Assembly (NCBI GenBank): GCA_964417875.1
Contig: CAYQJU010000002.1
Location: forward strand, 1-64,000
DNA from: ZC4RG30 sp964417875
Lineage (GTDB): Bacteria; Pseudomonadota; Gammaproteobacteria; Steroidobacterales; Steroidobacteraceae
Length of the DNA: 64,000 nt
Direction of reading: 5' to 3'
Shown in pieces: positions 26,984-34,243 of the stretch (position 1 is the first letter of the stretch; each line of letters opens with the position of its first letter). The position numbers and the translations under genes were made by a program. Below the pieces are notes generated by a model. That model saw nothing but the letters and a program-made list of their open reading frames with translations. It was not told the origin of the DNA and did no database searches.

Positions 26984-28705
26984 TCAGCCGCCGCCCACAT
27001 CCTCGCCGGTCAGACGCTTGATCGTGGCACGGATGCCGGTGTGGTCCGGCGAGCCATTGAGCGCCTGCTGCCACACATAGTGGGCCTGGCTTTCTTCGCC
27101 GGCCTTCCACAGCACCTCGCCGAAGTGCGAGCCGATCTCCGCATCGAGGCTGTTCTGCCATGCACGCTCGAGCACCGGCAGCGCTTCCTCGGCACGACCG
27201 CGGCGATACAGCGCCCAGCCGAGGCTGTCCTGGATGGCCGGGTTGTCCGGTGAGATCGCCAGCGCCCTGCGCACATGCTGTTCCGCGACGGCAAGCCGCA
27301 TGCGGTGGTCGGCCAGCGTGTAGCCCAATGCATTGAGCAGCTGCGGATCTTCCGGGCGCAGCTGCAGCGCGCGCTCGAAGGTGCTGATGGCCTGGCGCGT
27401 GCGCCCGCCGCTTTCGAGCGCCGTGGCGCGCGCGTAGTCGATGTCCGGATGGTCCGGATAGCGCTCGGCGAGATCATCGAGGCCGGCCAGCGCACCCTTC
27501 AGGTCACCGGAATCCACCAGCAGCTGCGCACGCACCAGGCCGGCCTCCAGTGCATCCTGGAAGTTCTGCTCGGCATGGTCATCGAGCAGCTTCAGCGCAT
27601 CGGCCCTGGCGCCCTCCTTCATCAGCAGCCGCGCCGCCGAGGCGCGCGCGCTCAGGCCCATCACGCTGTCGGCCAGCAGCTGGTAGCTCTGGATGGCACG
27701 CGCGGTGTCGCCGCGGCGCTCGGCCAGCTGCGCAAAATAGAGGATGGCCAGCGCGGTGTTGCCGCGTTCGCCGAGCAGCGATTGCAGTCGCCCCTCTGCC
27801 GCGGCCAGCCGGCCGTTGCGCAGCGCCAGCGTGATCAGGCGGCGCTCGGCGCCACCGGCGGTTCCGGGCGATGCCGCCAGCCGCTCCAGTTCCTCTTCGG
27901 CATCGGCGGTGCGACCGGCCCCCAGCAGCAGGTCGGCGCGCAGGTAGATGTCTTCGCCGGCAAGCTCTTCTGCCCGCAGCGCATCGAGCCCGGCGAGCGC
28001 CGCGTCGTGGTGGCCCATCATCGACAGCGCACGCAGCGCGATCGTGCGGGCTTCCATCATGTTCGGGTTCAGCATGGTGGCGCGCTGCGCGGCGTCCAGT
28101 GCCACCTGCATGTTGTAGGCGGCCATCGCCAGGCGCGCCTGGGCCAGCAGCACCTCTGCGGCCGGATCCGCTCCGAGCAGCACCTCGCCGAACAGGCGAT
28201 AGACCAGCGTGGCATCGGCTTCCTCGGCCAGCGCCTCGGCGAAGCTGAGCGGATCCTGGCTGCCGGAGTGTCCCGAATCACGCCAGGCGGCCAGCGCCTC
28301 GCGCGATTCATCCATGTCATAGCGCTTCATCGCCACCAGTGCCGCGGCCAGCGCCGCCTCGCCCGAATAGGGCGACAGTTCGCGCCAGCGTGCCGCGGCC
28401 GCGCGCGCGGTGGTCAGGTTCTCGCAGCTCAGTGCCAGCTGCGAGGCACGCATCGCGACGTCGGGATCTTCCGAGAAGCGCGCCGCGGCAAGGTAGCTGT
28501 CGCTGGCCTTGCGGCAGTCACCTTCACGCAGTGCGGCCTGCGCCGTCATCAGCGCTTCGGACTCGCCGCGCGGACTGACCACTTCGGATGGGGTGGTGGA
28601 TGCGCGTTCCGGGGTACCGGTGGTGGAGCAGGCGGTGGCCAGTGCGAGAACGACCAGCAGGCCGCCACGCAAGGCTGCCGCTACGGGGGGTGCTTCAGGC
28701 ATCAT
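26984..28705 (-). CDS. tetratricopeptide-repeat lipoprotein
   Basis: 573 residues from tandem ATGs at 28705/28702. The N-terminus is a lipoprotein-like signal (LVVLALATACS), although the -3 residue before Cys is Ala rather than Leu. The rest is almost entirely TPR helices; the clearest units are ARATALESGGRTRQAISTFE, NALGYTLADHRMRLAVAE and DSLGWALYRRGRAEEALPVL near the C-terminus. A homologous TPR gene sits between lolB and hemA in Pseudomonas. It probably scaffolds an envelope complex, but no specific role can be read. It is divergent from prfA across a 24-base gap. The usual hemA is missing at this position. Confidence 0.85.
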   Translation of the reverse strand: MMPEAPPVAAALRGGLLVVLALATACSTTGTPERASTTPSEVVSPRGESEALMTAQAALREGDCRKASDSYLAAARFSEDPDVAMRASQLALSCENLTTARAAAARWRELSPYSGEAALAAALVAMKRYDMDESREALAAWRDSGHSGSQDPLSFAEALAEEADATLVYRLFGEVLLGADPAAEVLLAQARLAMAAYNMQVALDAAQRATMLNPNMMEARTIALRALSMMGHHDAALAGLDALRAEELAGEDIYLRADLLLGAGRTADAEEELERLAASPGTAGGAERRLITLALRNGRLAAAEGRLQSLLGERGNTALAILYFAQLAERRGDTARAIQSYQLLADSVMGLSARASAARLLMKEGARADALKLLDDHAEQNFQDALEAGLVRAQLLVDSGDLKGALAGLDDLAERYPDHPDIDYARATALESGGRTRQAISTFERALQLRPEDPQLLNALGYTLADHRMRLAVAEQHVRRALAISPDNPAIQDSLGWALYRRGRAEEALPVLERAWQNSLDAEIGSHFGEVLWKAGEESQAHYVWQQALNGSPDHTGIRATIKRLTGEDVGGG

Positions 28706-28711
28706 CCCGGC

Positions 28712-28719
28712 ACTATAAC
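28712..28719. promoter_or_regulatory. candidate bidirectional promoter of the TPR gene and prfA with a shared -10 box
   Basis: Minus strand TATAGT (28717-28712) ends six bases short of the A of the TPR gene ATG (28705); plus strand TATAAC (28714-28719) would start transcripts near 28726, four bases before the prfA ATG (28730). No clear -35 and no Shine-Dalgarno on either side. The geometry is close to that between rluD and bamD. Confidence 0.4.
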
Positions 28720-28729
28720 GTGTCCGCCG

Positions 28730-29815
28730 ATGAAAGCCTCGATCCGACAGAAACTGGAAAAGACCTCCGAACGCTTCGAGGAAGTCGGCCGCATGCTGGC
28801 CGATCCGGCCATCGCCGGGGGTTCCGATACGTTTCGCGAACTTTCCATGGAGTACGCCCGGCTCGAACCGGTGGCCCTGGGATTCCGCGAACACGTAACG
28901 CTGGTCGCACAGCTGGACTCGGCCCGCGAGCTGGCCGCCGACCCCGACCCGGACATGCGCGAGATGGGCCAGGAGGAGGTGCAGCGCCTCAGCGCCGTGA
29001 TCGAGCAGCGCGGCCATGACCTGGCGCTGCTGCTGCTGCCGCGCGATCCGCGCGACGAGCGCAACATCTACCTGGAGGTGCGCGCCGGCACCGGCGGTGA
29101 CGAGGCGGCGATCTTCGCCGGCGACCTGCATCGCATGTATGCCCGCTATGCCGAGTCGCGCGGCTGGCAGGTGGAGATCCTCACCGAGAGCCATGGCGAG
29201 CATGGCGGCTACAAGGAGGTCATCAGCCGCGTGGTGGGGCGCGGTGCGTTCTCCGCCTTCAAGTTCGAGTCTGGCACGCACCGGGTGCAACGGGTGCCCG
29301 AGACCGAAGCCCAGGGCCGCATCCACACCTCCGCCTGCACCGTGGCGGTGCTGCCCGAACTCGACGAGATCGAGAACATCCAGATCAATCCGGCCGAGCT
29401 GCGCATCGACACCTTCCGCGCCTCCGGCGCCGGTGGCCAGCATGTGAACAAGACCGATTCGGCCATCCGCATCACCCACCTGCCCACCGGCCTTGTGGTC
29501 GAGTGCCAGGACGAGCGCTCGCAGCACAAGAACCGCGCACGGGCGCTGGCATTGCTGAAGGCGAGGCTGCTGGCCGCCGAGCAGGAGAAGCAGGCCAGCG
29601 CGCAGGCGCGCTCGCGCAAGCTGCAGGTGGGCAGCGGCGACCGCTCCGAGCGCATCCGCACCTACAACTTCCCGCAGGGCCGGGTCACCGACCATCGCAT
29701 CAACCTGACGCTGTACAAGCTCGCCGAGGTGATGAACGGCGATCTCGACGAACTGCTGAAGGCATTGCAGACTGAATTCCAGGCCGAGGAACTGGCGGCG
29801 CAGGTCGGCGAGTAG
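28730..29815 (+). CDS. prfA: peptide chain release factor 1
   Basis: Recognises UAA and UAG stop codons and triggers peptide release. 361 residues, standard length. The peptidyl-hydrolase GGQ motif is at about residue 235 (SGAGGQHVNKTDSAIR); EVRAGTGGDEAA and FKFESGTHRVQRVP are also diagnostic. RF1 rather than RF2 is indicated by the length and the absence of an RF2-type programmed frameshift. In most relatives prfA lies between hemA and prmC; here hemA is replaced by the divergent TPR gene and prmC has been displaced about 1.3 kb downstream by an SDR remnant and an opposite-strand gene. Confidence 0.97.
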   Translation: MKASIRQKLEKTSERFEEVGRMLADPAIAGGSDTFRELSMEYARLEPVALGFREHVTLVAQLDSARELAADPDPDMREMGQEEVQRLSAVIEQRGHDLALLLLPRDPRDERNIYLEVRAGTGGDEAAIFAGDLHRMYARYAESRGWQVEILTESHGEHGGYKEVISRVVGRGAFSAFKFESGTHRVQRVPETEAQGRIHTSACTVAVLPELDEIENIQINPAELRIDTFRASGAGGQHVNKTDSAIRITHLPTGLVVECQDERSQHKNRARALALLKARLLAAEQEKQASAQARSRKLQVGSGDRSERIRTYNFPQGRVTDHRINLTLYKLAEVMNGDLDELLKALQTEFQAEELAAQVGE

Positions 29816-29831
29816 CCCTCCTCTACCGCGG

Positions 29832-30211
29832 GTGCCACGGCAGTGGCGTTCCGCGCCGATGTCACCAATCCGGAGGACATCGCGCGCCTCGTGGCGGCGC
29901 ACCCGCGCATCGACGTGCTGGTGAACAATGTCGGCGGCATGATCGCCTCGGAGTTCCTCGATTCCACCGACCAGCAGTGGGATCGCGAGGGGCCACGGGC
30001 TCAGGGCGCCCTGCAGCGCAGTGGTGTCGCCACGTTCGAGGAAATGGAGAAGGACTTCATCACGCAGCGCCGGCCGACCTCGATCATCCAGCGCTTCGCC
30101 AGCCCGGATGAGGTGGCGGCGCTGATCGTCTATACGGCCAGCCCGCTGGCCTCGGCCACGACGGGCGCGGCCTTGCGGGTGGATGGCGGCGTGGTGAAGA
30201 GCGCGTTCTAG
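29832..30211 (+). pseudogene. remnant of a short-chain dehydrogenase/reductase gene
   Basis: The readable frame encodes fragments of an SDR: AFRADVTNPEDIARLVAAH and IDVLVNNVGG from the middle, then RFASPDEVAALIVYTASPLAS and GAALRVDGGV from the C-terminus. The N-terminal nucleotide-binding strand (TGxxxGIG) is missing, and the two parts are joined across a gap of roughly 100 residues, so the catalytic Ser and YxxxK are gone. The junction lies near 29990-30015. An ATG at 29843 region is not needed to explain it. The remnant starts 16 bases after the prfA stop. Almost certainly not a functional enzyme. Confidence 0.8.
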
Positions 30212-30245
30212 GCAGCTGGTTCGGCGCTGGCAGGCGGCAGCGGCG

Positions 30246-31109
30246 TTACGACAGGCCTACGCCGCGCCGGCCGGACGGACGGTCGAGCAGTCGCCATGCG
30301 GTGACGGTGACCGCGCCGCCATACACCACCGGCACCGCCAGCAGCAGCGCCATCAGCCAGCGCGACAGCGCAAGCCCGCCCGGGGTGCGAGTGGCCTGCC
30401 CGATCATCTCCATCACCATGCCGAGCAGGATGCCGGTGAGCAGCACGAACACCAGCACCGCGGCCAGCAATGCGCCGGCCAGCAGCGCCAGTACCGGCCA
30501 GCGGCCCCGCACCGCGCGCAGGCTCACGGCCAGCGCAGCCAGCGGCGCGCGCGGCCGTACCACCTGCGTGCCATGTGCGGTGGCGCGCAGGTCGGCAGCC
30601 ACCAGCGCCGGCCACGCGAACCAGCCATGGATCAGCAGCAGGCAGGCGAGCAGCGTCAGTGCCGCAGCGATGAAACCGAAGCCATGCGCCGCGGTGACCA
30701 GCATGGCCGGCAGCAGCGGCAGCAGCATCAGCAGCAGGATCACCATCACGAAGGGCACATCCACCGCCGCCTGGCGGATGGAGTCGAGCACCGGCCGCTG
30801 CTCGCCGGCCGCCAGTGTCATCTGGTGGCGAAGCACCGCGCCATAGCAGATCAGCGTCAGCACGATGCTGGCCAGCGTGAGTCCCCACCACTGGCGGGTA
30901 TAGGCAAGATCGCGCGCACCGCTGAGCGCGGCCTCCGAGCCGGGCGTCGCGCCGGCCGCCACGCCGATCACGGCCAGCGGCAGGCAGACCGGCAGGCAGC
31001 GCTTGAACAGTGGCCAGGCGGCGCGCAGGATCGCGCGCGGATGCAGGCTTTCACGCAGTGGCCGGGAAGGATCCGGACCGGCGGCAACAGGATCGGTGGA
31101 GATGGACAC
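30246..31109 (-). CDS. multi-pass inner-membrane protein of unknown function
   Basis: I do not recognise this family. From the GTG at 31109 it is about 287 residues with around six hydrophobic helices (near LPVCLPLAVIGVAAGA, LTLASIVLTLICYGAVL, VMVILLLMLLPLLPAMLV, LTLLACLLLIHGWFAW, LALLAGALLAAVLVFVLL and LMALLLAVPVVYGGAVTV) and short charged loops. The open frame continues 189 bases further upstream but that is antisense to prmC coding sequence. The chosen GTG overlaps the prmC ATG (31102) head to head by eight bases; no good ribosome site was seen, so the start is uncertain. It sits between prfA and prmC on the opposite strand. Confidence 0.65.
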   Translation of the reverse strand: MSISTDPVAAGPDPSRPLRESLHPRAILRAAWPLFKRCLPVCLPLAVIGVAAGATPGSEAALSGARDLAYTRQWWGLTLASIVLTLICYGAVLRHQMTLAAGEQRPVLDSIRQAAVDVPFVMVILLLMLLPLLPAMLVTAAHGFGFIAAALTLLACLLLIHGWFAWPALVAADLRATAHGTQVVRPRAPLAALAVSLRAVRGRWPVLALLAGALLAAVLVFVLLTGILLGMVMEMIGQATRTPGGLALSRWLMALLLAVPVVYGGAVTVTAWRLLDRPSGRRGVGLS

Positions 31110-31971
31110 GCAGGAACCAGTGGAGGCAGGAGGAAGCGGCGGCAATGTAGCAGAGCCGGCGCGCGTGGGCGCATTGCTGGCCGCGGCGCAGCGGCGCGGC
31201 GTGGCGCGCCTGGATGCCGAACTGCTGCTGGCCGCGTTGCTGCGCACGGAGCGCGCCAGCGTTCTGGCCTTCGGCGAGCGCAAGGTGGACGCGCTCACTG
31301 CCGCGATGTTCGAGGCGGGCCTGCTGCGGCTTGCCGATGGCGAACCGCTTTCCTACATCACCGGGGTGCGCGAGTTCTGGTCGCTGCCGCTATCGGTGGC
31401 GCCGGGCGTGCTGGTGCCCCGGCCGGAGACCGAGCTGCTGGTGGAGCTGTGTCTTGCGCGGCTGGATGGAACCCCGCGCCGCGTGGCGGACCTCGGCACC
31501 GGCAGCGGCGCCATTGCACTGGCGCTGGCGCGCGAACGGCCGGCCTGGCGCATCCTCGCCACCGACCGCTCAGCCGATGCGCTCGAAATTGCAGCCATCA
31601 ACTGCCGCCGGCTGCAGATCGACAACGTGGCGCTGCGGCAGGGAAGCTGGTGCGAGGCGCTGGCCGGCGAACAGTTCGACGCCATCCTCAGCAACCCGCC
31701 CTACATCGCGCCGGCAGACCCGGCACTGGGCCGGCTGCGCCACGAACCGCAGCAGGCGCTGGTGGCCGATGAGGAAGGTTTCGCCGATCTGCTGCAGATT
31801 GCGCGCTGCGCACGCGCGCACCTCACGGCCGGCGGCCTGCTGCTGCTGGAACATGGCGCCGGGCAGGGGCCACGACTCACGCGGGACCTGGCAGCGCTCG
31901 GCTATCGCGAGGTGGCCTCACACCGCGACCTCGCCGGACACGATCGTGCGGCATCGGCCGTCTGGCCCTGA
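31102..31971 (+). CDS. prmC: release-factor glutamine methyltransferase PrmC (HemK)
   Basis: SAM-dependent enzyme that methylates the Gln of the GGQ motif in release factors RF1 and RF2. 289 residues. The N-terminal helical domain (LDAELLLAALL) precedes the Rossmann methyltransferase with motif I VADLGTGSGAIALALA and the substrate-binding NPPY (SNPPYIAP). YITGVREFWSLPLSV and VLVPRPETELLVE are family hallmarks. I chose the ATG at 31102 (MDTQEPVEAGG), preceded closely by GGTGGAG. Its target prfA lies upstream on the same strand but the operon is interrupted. Confidence 0.94.
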   Translation: MDTQEPVEAGGSGGNVAEPARVGALLAAAQRRGVARLDAELLLAALLRTERASVLAFGERKVDALTAAMFEAGLLRLADGEPLSYITGVREFWSLPLSVAPGVLVPRPETELLVELCLARLDGTPRRVADLGTGSGAIALALARERPAWRILATDRSADALEIAAINCRRLQIDNVALRQGSWCEALAGEQFDAILSNPPYIAPADPALGRLRHEPQQALVADEEGFADLLQIARCARAHLTAGGLLLLEHGAGQGPRLTRDLAALGYREVASHRDLAGHDRAASAVWP

Positions 31972-32027
31972 AGCGCCACAGCCTGTAGTGTTGCGCCCCT
32001 TCCCCGCCATCAATCGCAGGAACTGCC

Positions 32028-32528
32028 ATGGTCCGATTCGAAACTTCCGTCGGTGGATTCACGCTGGAACTGGATGCCGACAAGGCACCGCTGTCCGTCG
32101 CCAATTTCCTCGCCTATGTGGATGAGGGTTTCTACGACGGCCTGATCTTCCACCGCGTGATCCCCGGCTTCATGATCCAGGGCGGCGGCATGACCCCGGA
32201 CATGGCGCAGAAGTCGAACAAGGCGCCGATCAAGAACGAGGCCGCCAACGGCCTGAAGAACAAGCGCGGCACCATCGCGATGGCGCGCACCAATGTGGTG
32301 GATTCCGCCACCTCGCAGTTTTTCATCAACCTGGTCGACAACGATTTCCTCGACCACCAGGGGCAGGCGAACTTCGGCTATGCCGTGTTCGGCCGCGTGG
32401 TGGACGGCATGGACACCATCGACCGCATCGCAAAGGAGCGCACCGGGCGCTCGAATGGCCATGACGATGTGCCGGTGACCCCGATCGTGATCGAGTCCGC
32501 GCGCCGCGTCGAACAAGCGGCCAGCTGA
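32028..32528 (+). CDS. ppiB: cytoplasmic cyclophilin-type peptidyl-prolyl isomerase
   Basis: Cis-trans isomerase of proline peptide bonds, 166 residues with no signal peptide, so cytoplasmic like E. coli PpiB. Visible cyclophilin motifs: FHRVIPGFMIQGGG with the catalytic Arg, IAMARTNVVDSATSQFFINL with the substrate-pocket residues, and YAVFGRVVDGMDTIDRIA. The ATG at 32028 gives MVRFETSVGGFTLEL, matching the family. It is followed after 21 bases by mtgA on the same strand. A second, exported cyclophilin lies at 56.8 kb. Confidence 0.93.
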   Translation: MVRFETSVGGFTLELDADKAPLSVANFLAYVDEGFYDGLIFHRVIPGFMIQGGGMTPDMAQKSNKAPIKNEAANGLKNKRGTIAMARTNVVDSATSQFFINLVDNDFLDHQGQANFGYAVFGRVVDGMDTIDRIAKERTGRSNGHDDVPVTPIVIESARRVEQAAS

Positions 32529-32549
32529 CCTTACGGGGATCCTCCTCCG

Positions 32550-33272
32550 ATGCGCGGCAGGCGTGGCTTCTGGCGGCGTCTGTTGCGCCGCGTGCTGCTC
32601 GCGGCGCTGGCGCTGCTGCTGCTGTCGGTGCTGCTGGTGGCCGCCGGGCGGTTCATCGATCCCTGGACCAGTGGCTACATGCTGCAGGCGCGCGCCGCGT
32701 CGTGGTTCGATGCGGATTCACGCCCCTTCCGCCTGCGCCAGCAATGGCGGGATTACGAGGACATCTCCGCGCACCTGGCCCTCGCCGTGGTGGCATCCGA
32801 GGACCAGCGCTTTCCAGGGCACCATGGCTTTGACTTCAGGCAGATCCAGGCCGCACTGGAAGAAGCCGGGCGCGGCGGCCGCATGCGTGGCGCCAGCACC
32901 ATCAGCCAGCAGGTGGCGCGCAACCTCTATCTGTGGAATGGACGCAGCTGGGTGCGCAAGGGACTTGAAGCCTGGTTCACGGTGCTGATCGAACTGCTGT
33001 GGCCCAAGCAGCGCATCCTCGAGGTGTACCTGAACATTGCCGAGTTCGGTCCTGGCACCTATGGAGCCGAAGCGGCGGCGCAGGCCTTTTTCGGCCGACC
33101 GGCCGCGAAATTGACGCGCGCGCAGGCGGCGCGACTCGCGGCGGTGCTGCCGAACCCGAAGCGCCTCAGCGCGTCGGATCCAGGGCCCTATGTGCAGCAG
33201 CGTGAACAGCAGATCCAGCGCCAGATGACAGCGCTGGGTGGCACTTCGTGGCTGCCGTGGGAAACGCGCTGA
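32550..33272 (+). CDS. mtgA: monofunctional biosynthetic peptidoglycan transglycosylase
   Basis: Family GT51 glycosyltransferase that polymerises lipid II glycan chains without a transpeptidase domain. 240 residues, usual length. One N-terminal membrane anchor (about residues 13-34), then the catalytic motif VASEDQRFPGHHGFD with E84, the second motif RGASTISQQVARNLYLW, and the later block ILEVYLNIAEFGPGTYGAEAAA. It acts on the outer face of the inner membrane. Convergent with hslO, 65 bases apart, with no clear terminator between. Confidence 0.95.
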   Translation: MRGRRGFWRRLLRRVLLAALALLLLSVLLVAAGRFIDPWTSGYMLQARAASWFDADSRPFRLRQQWRDYEDISAHLALAVVASEDQRFPGHHGFDFRQIQAALEEAGRGGRMRGASTISQQVARNLYLWNGRSWVRKGLEAWFTVLIELLWPKQRILEVYLNIAEFGPGTYGAEAAAQAFFGRPAAKLTRAQAARLAAVLPNPKRLSASDPGPYVQQREQQIQRQMTALGGTSWLPWETR

Positions 33273-33337
33273 CCGATTGCCGGTTGCCAGGACTGCAGGC
33301 GCAGGCCGCGGACCGGCGCCGCCTTGCATCGACCGGC

Positions 33338-34243
33338 TCAGTTCAGGCTGCCGCCACCTTCGCCCGAGGCCGGCAGGAACAGGCTCGCCACATCCACCGC
33401 ATCGAAGCGGTAGGGCCGGCGGCAGAACTCGCAGGTGACCAGCGCCTCGCCCTGTTCGGCGATGATCGAGTCCAGTTCCTCGCGGCCCAGGCCGCGCAGC
33501 ATGGCCGCGACGCGCTCGCGGTCGCAGCGGCAGGCGAAGCGCACCGGCTCCGCATCGAACAGGCGGACGTCGTGCGCGGCAAACAGCTGGCGCAGCAATC
33601 GCTCGCTGTCGCCGGCGAGCAGATCCGGCGCGCCGACCGTGGACATCAGGGCGACGACCTCCTCCCATACATCCTGCGTCGCGGCCGCGGCAACTTCGCC
33701 CTCGTGCGTTGCACCGGGAAGCTTCTGCAACAGCAGGCCGGCGGCGCCATGCTCATCCGCCGCGAGGCGGATGGCCGTGGGCAATTGTTCGGATGTGGCG
33801 AAGTAGTGCTCGAGGCATGCGGCCAGCGAGGGCCCGTCCAGCGGCACGATGCCCTGCCAGGGCTGCGTGCCGACGCCCTGCTCCACGCTGACCGCCATGC
33901 GGCCGCCTTCGACCAGCGCCGGAAACGCAATGCCGGCCGCAAACGCCGCATCCTCGCGCATCTGCACCACGCCGCGCAGCGTGCGCGTGTCGGTGGCCTG
34001 CGCCACCAGCATCGATACCGGGCCGTGACTGCCGGACAGCTGCAGCGTGAGGGTGCCGCTGAACTTCACTGATGCGGACAGCAGCGCGCTGGCCGCCAGC
34101 GCCTCGCCGAGCAGGTCACGCGCCGGCGGTGGCAGCACCTGGTGCGCACGCGCCTCGATCCAGGCCCGCGACAGGTGCACCCAGTGACCGCGCACCGGCG
34201 CGTCCTCGAACAGGAAGCGCCGCAGGCGATCGCTGCCGCTCAC
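33338..34243 (-). CDS. hslO: redox-regulated chaperone Hsp33
   Basis: Holdase chaperone switched on by oxidation and unfolding of a zinc-bound C-terminal domain. 301 residues from a GTG at 34243 that overlaps the gatB stop as GTGA; the frame is open further upstream but inside gatB. The N-terminal chaperone domain is followed by a linker and the four zinc cysteines C238, C240 (FACRCDR) and C271, C274 (VTCEFCRR), the expected CxC...CxxC pattern. Translation is probably coupled to gatB, an unusual pairing of tRNA amidation with a stress chaperone. Confidence 0.94.
   Translation of the reverse strand: MSGSDRLRRFLFEDAPVRGHWVHLSRAWIEARAHQVLPPPARDLLGEALAASALLSASVKFSGTLTLQLSGSHGPVSMLVAQATDTRTLRGVVQMREDAAFAAGIAFPALVEGGRMAVSVEQGVGTQPWQGIVPLDGPSLAACLEHYFATSEQLPTAIRLAADEHGAAGLLLQKLPGATHEGEVAAAATQDVWEEVVALMSTVGAPDLLAGDSERLLRQLFAAHDVRLFDAEPVRFACRCDRERVAAMLRGLGREELDSIIAEQGEALVTCEFCRRPYRFDAVDVASLFLPASGEGGGSLN

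Noticed and set aside
29843..30211. A small functional 122-residue protein from the SDR remnant
   Set aside because: It lacks the SDR nucleotide-binding motif and catalytic YxxxK, and joins two distant parts of the fold.
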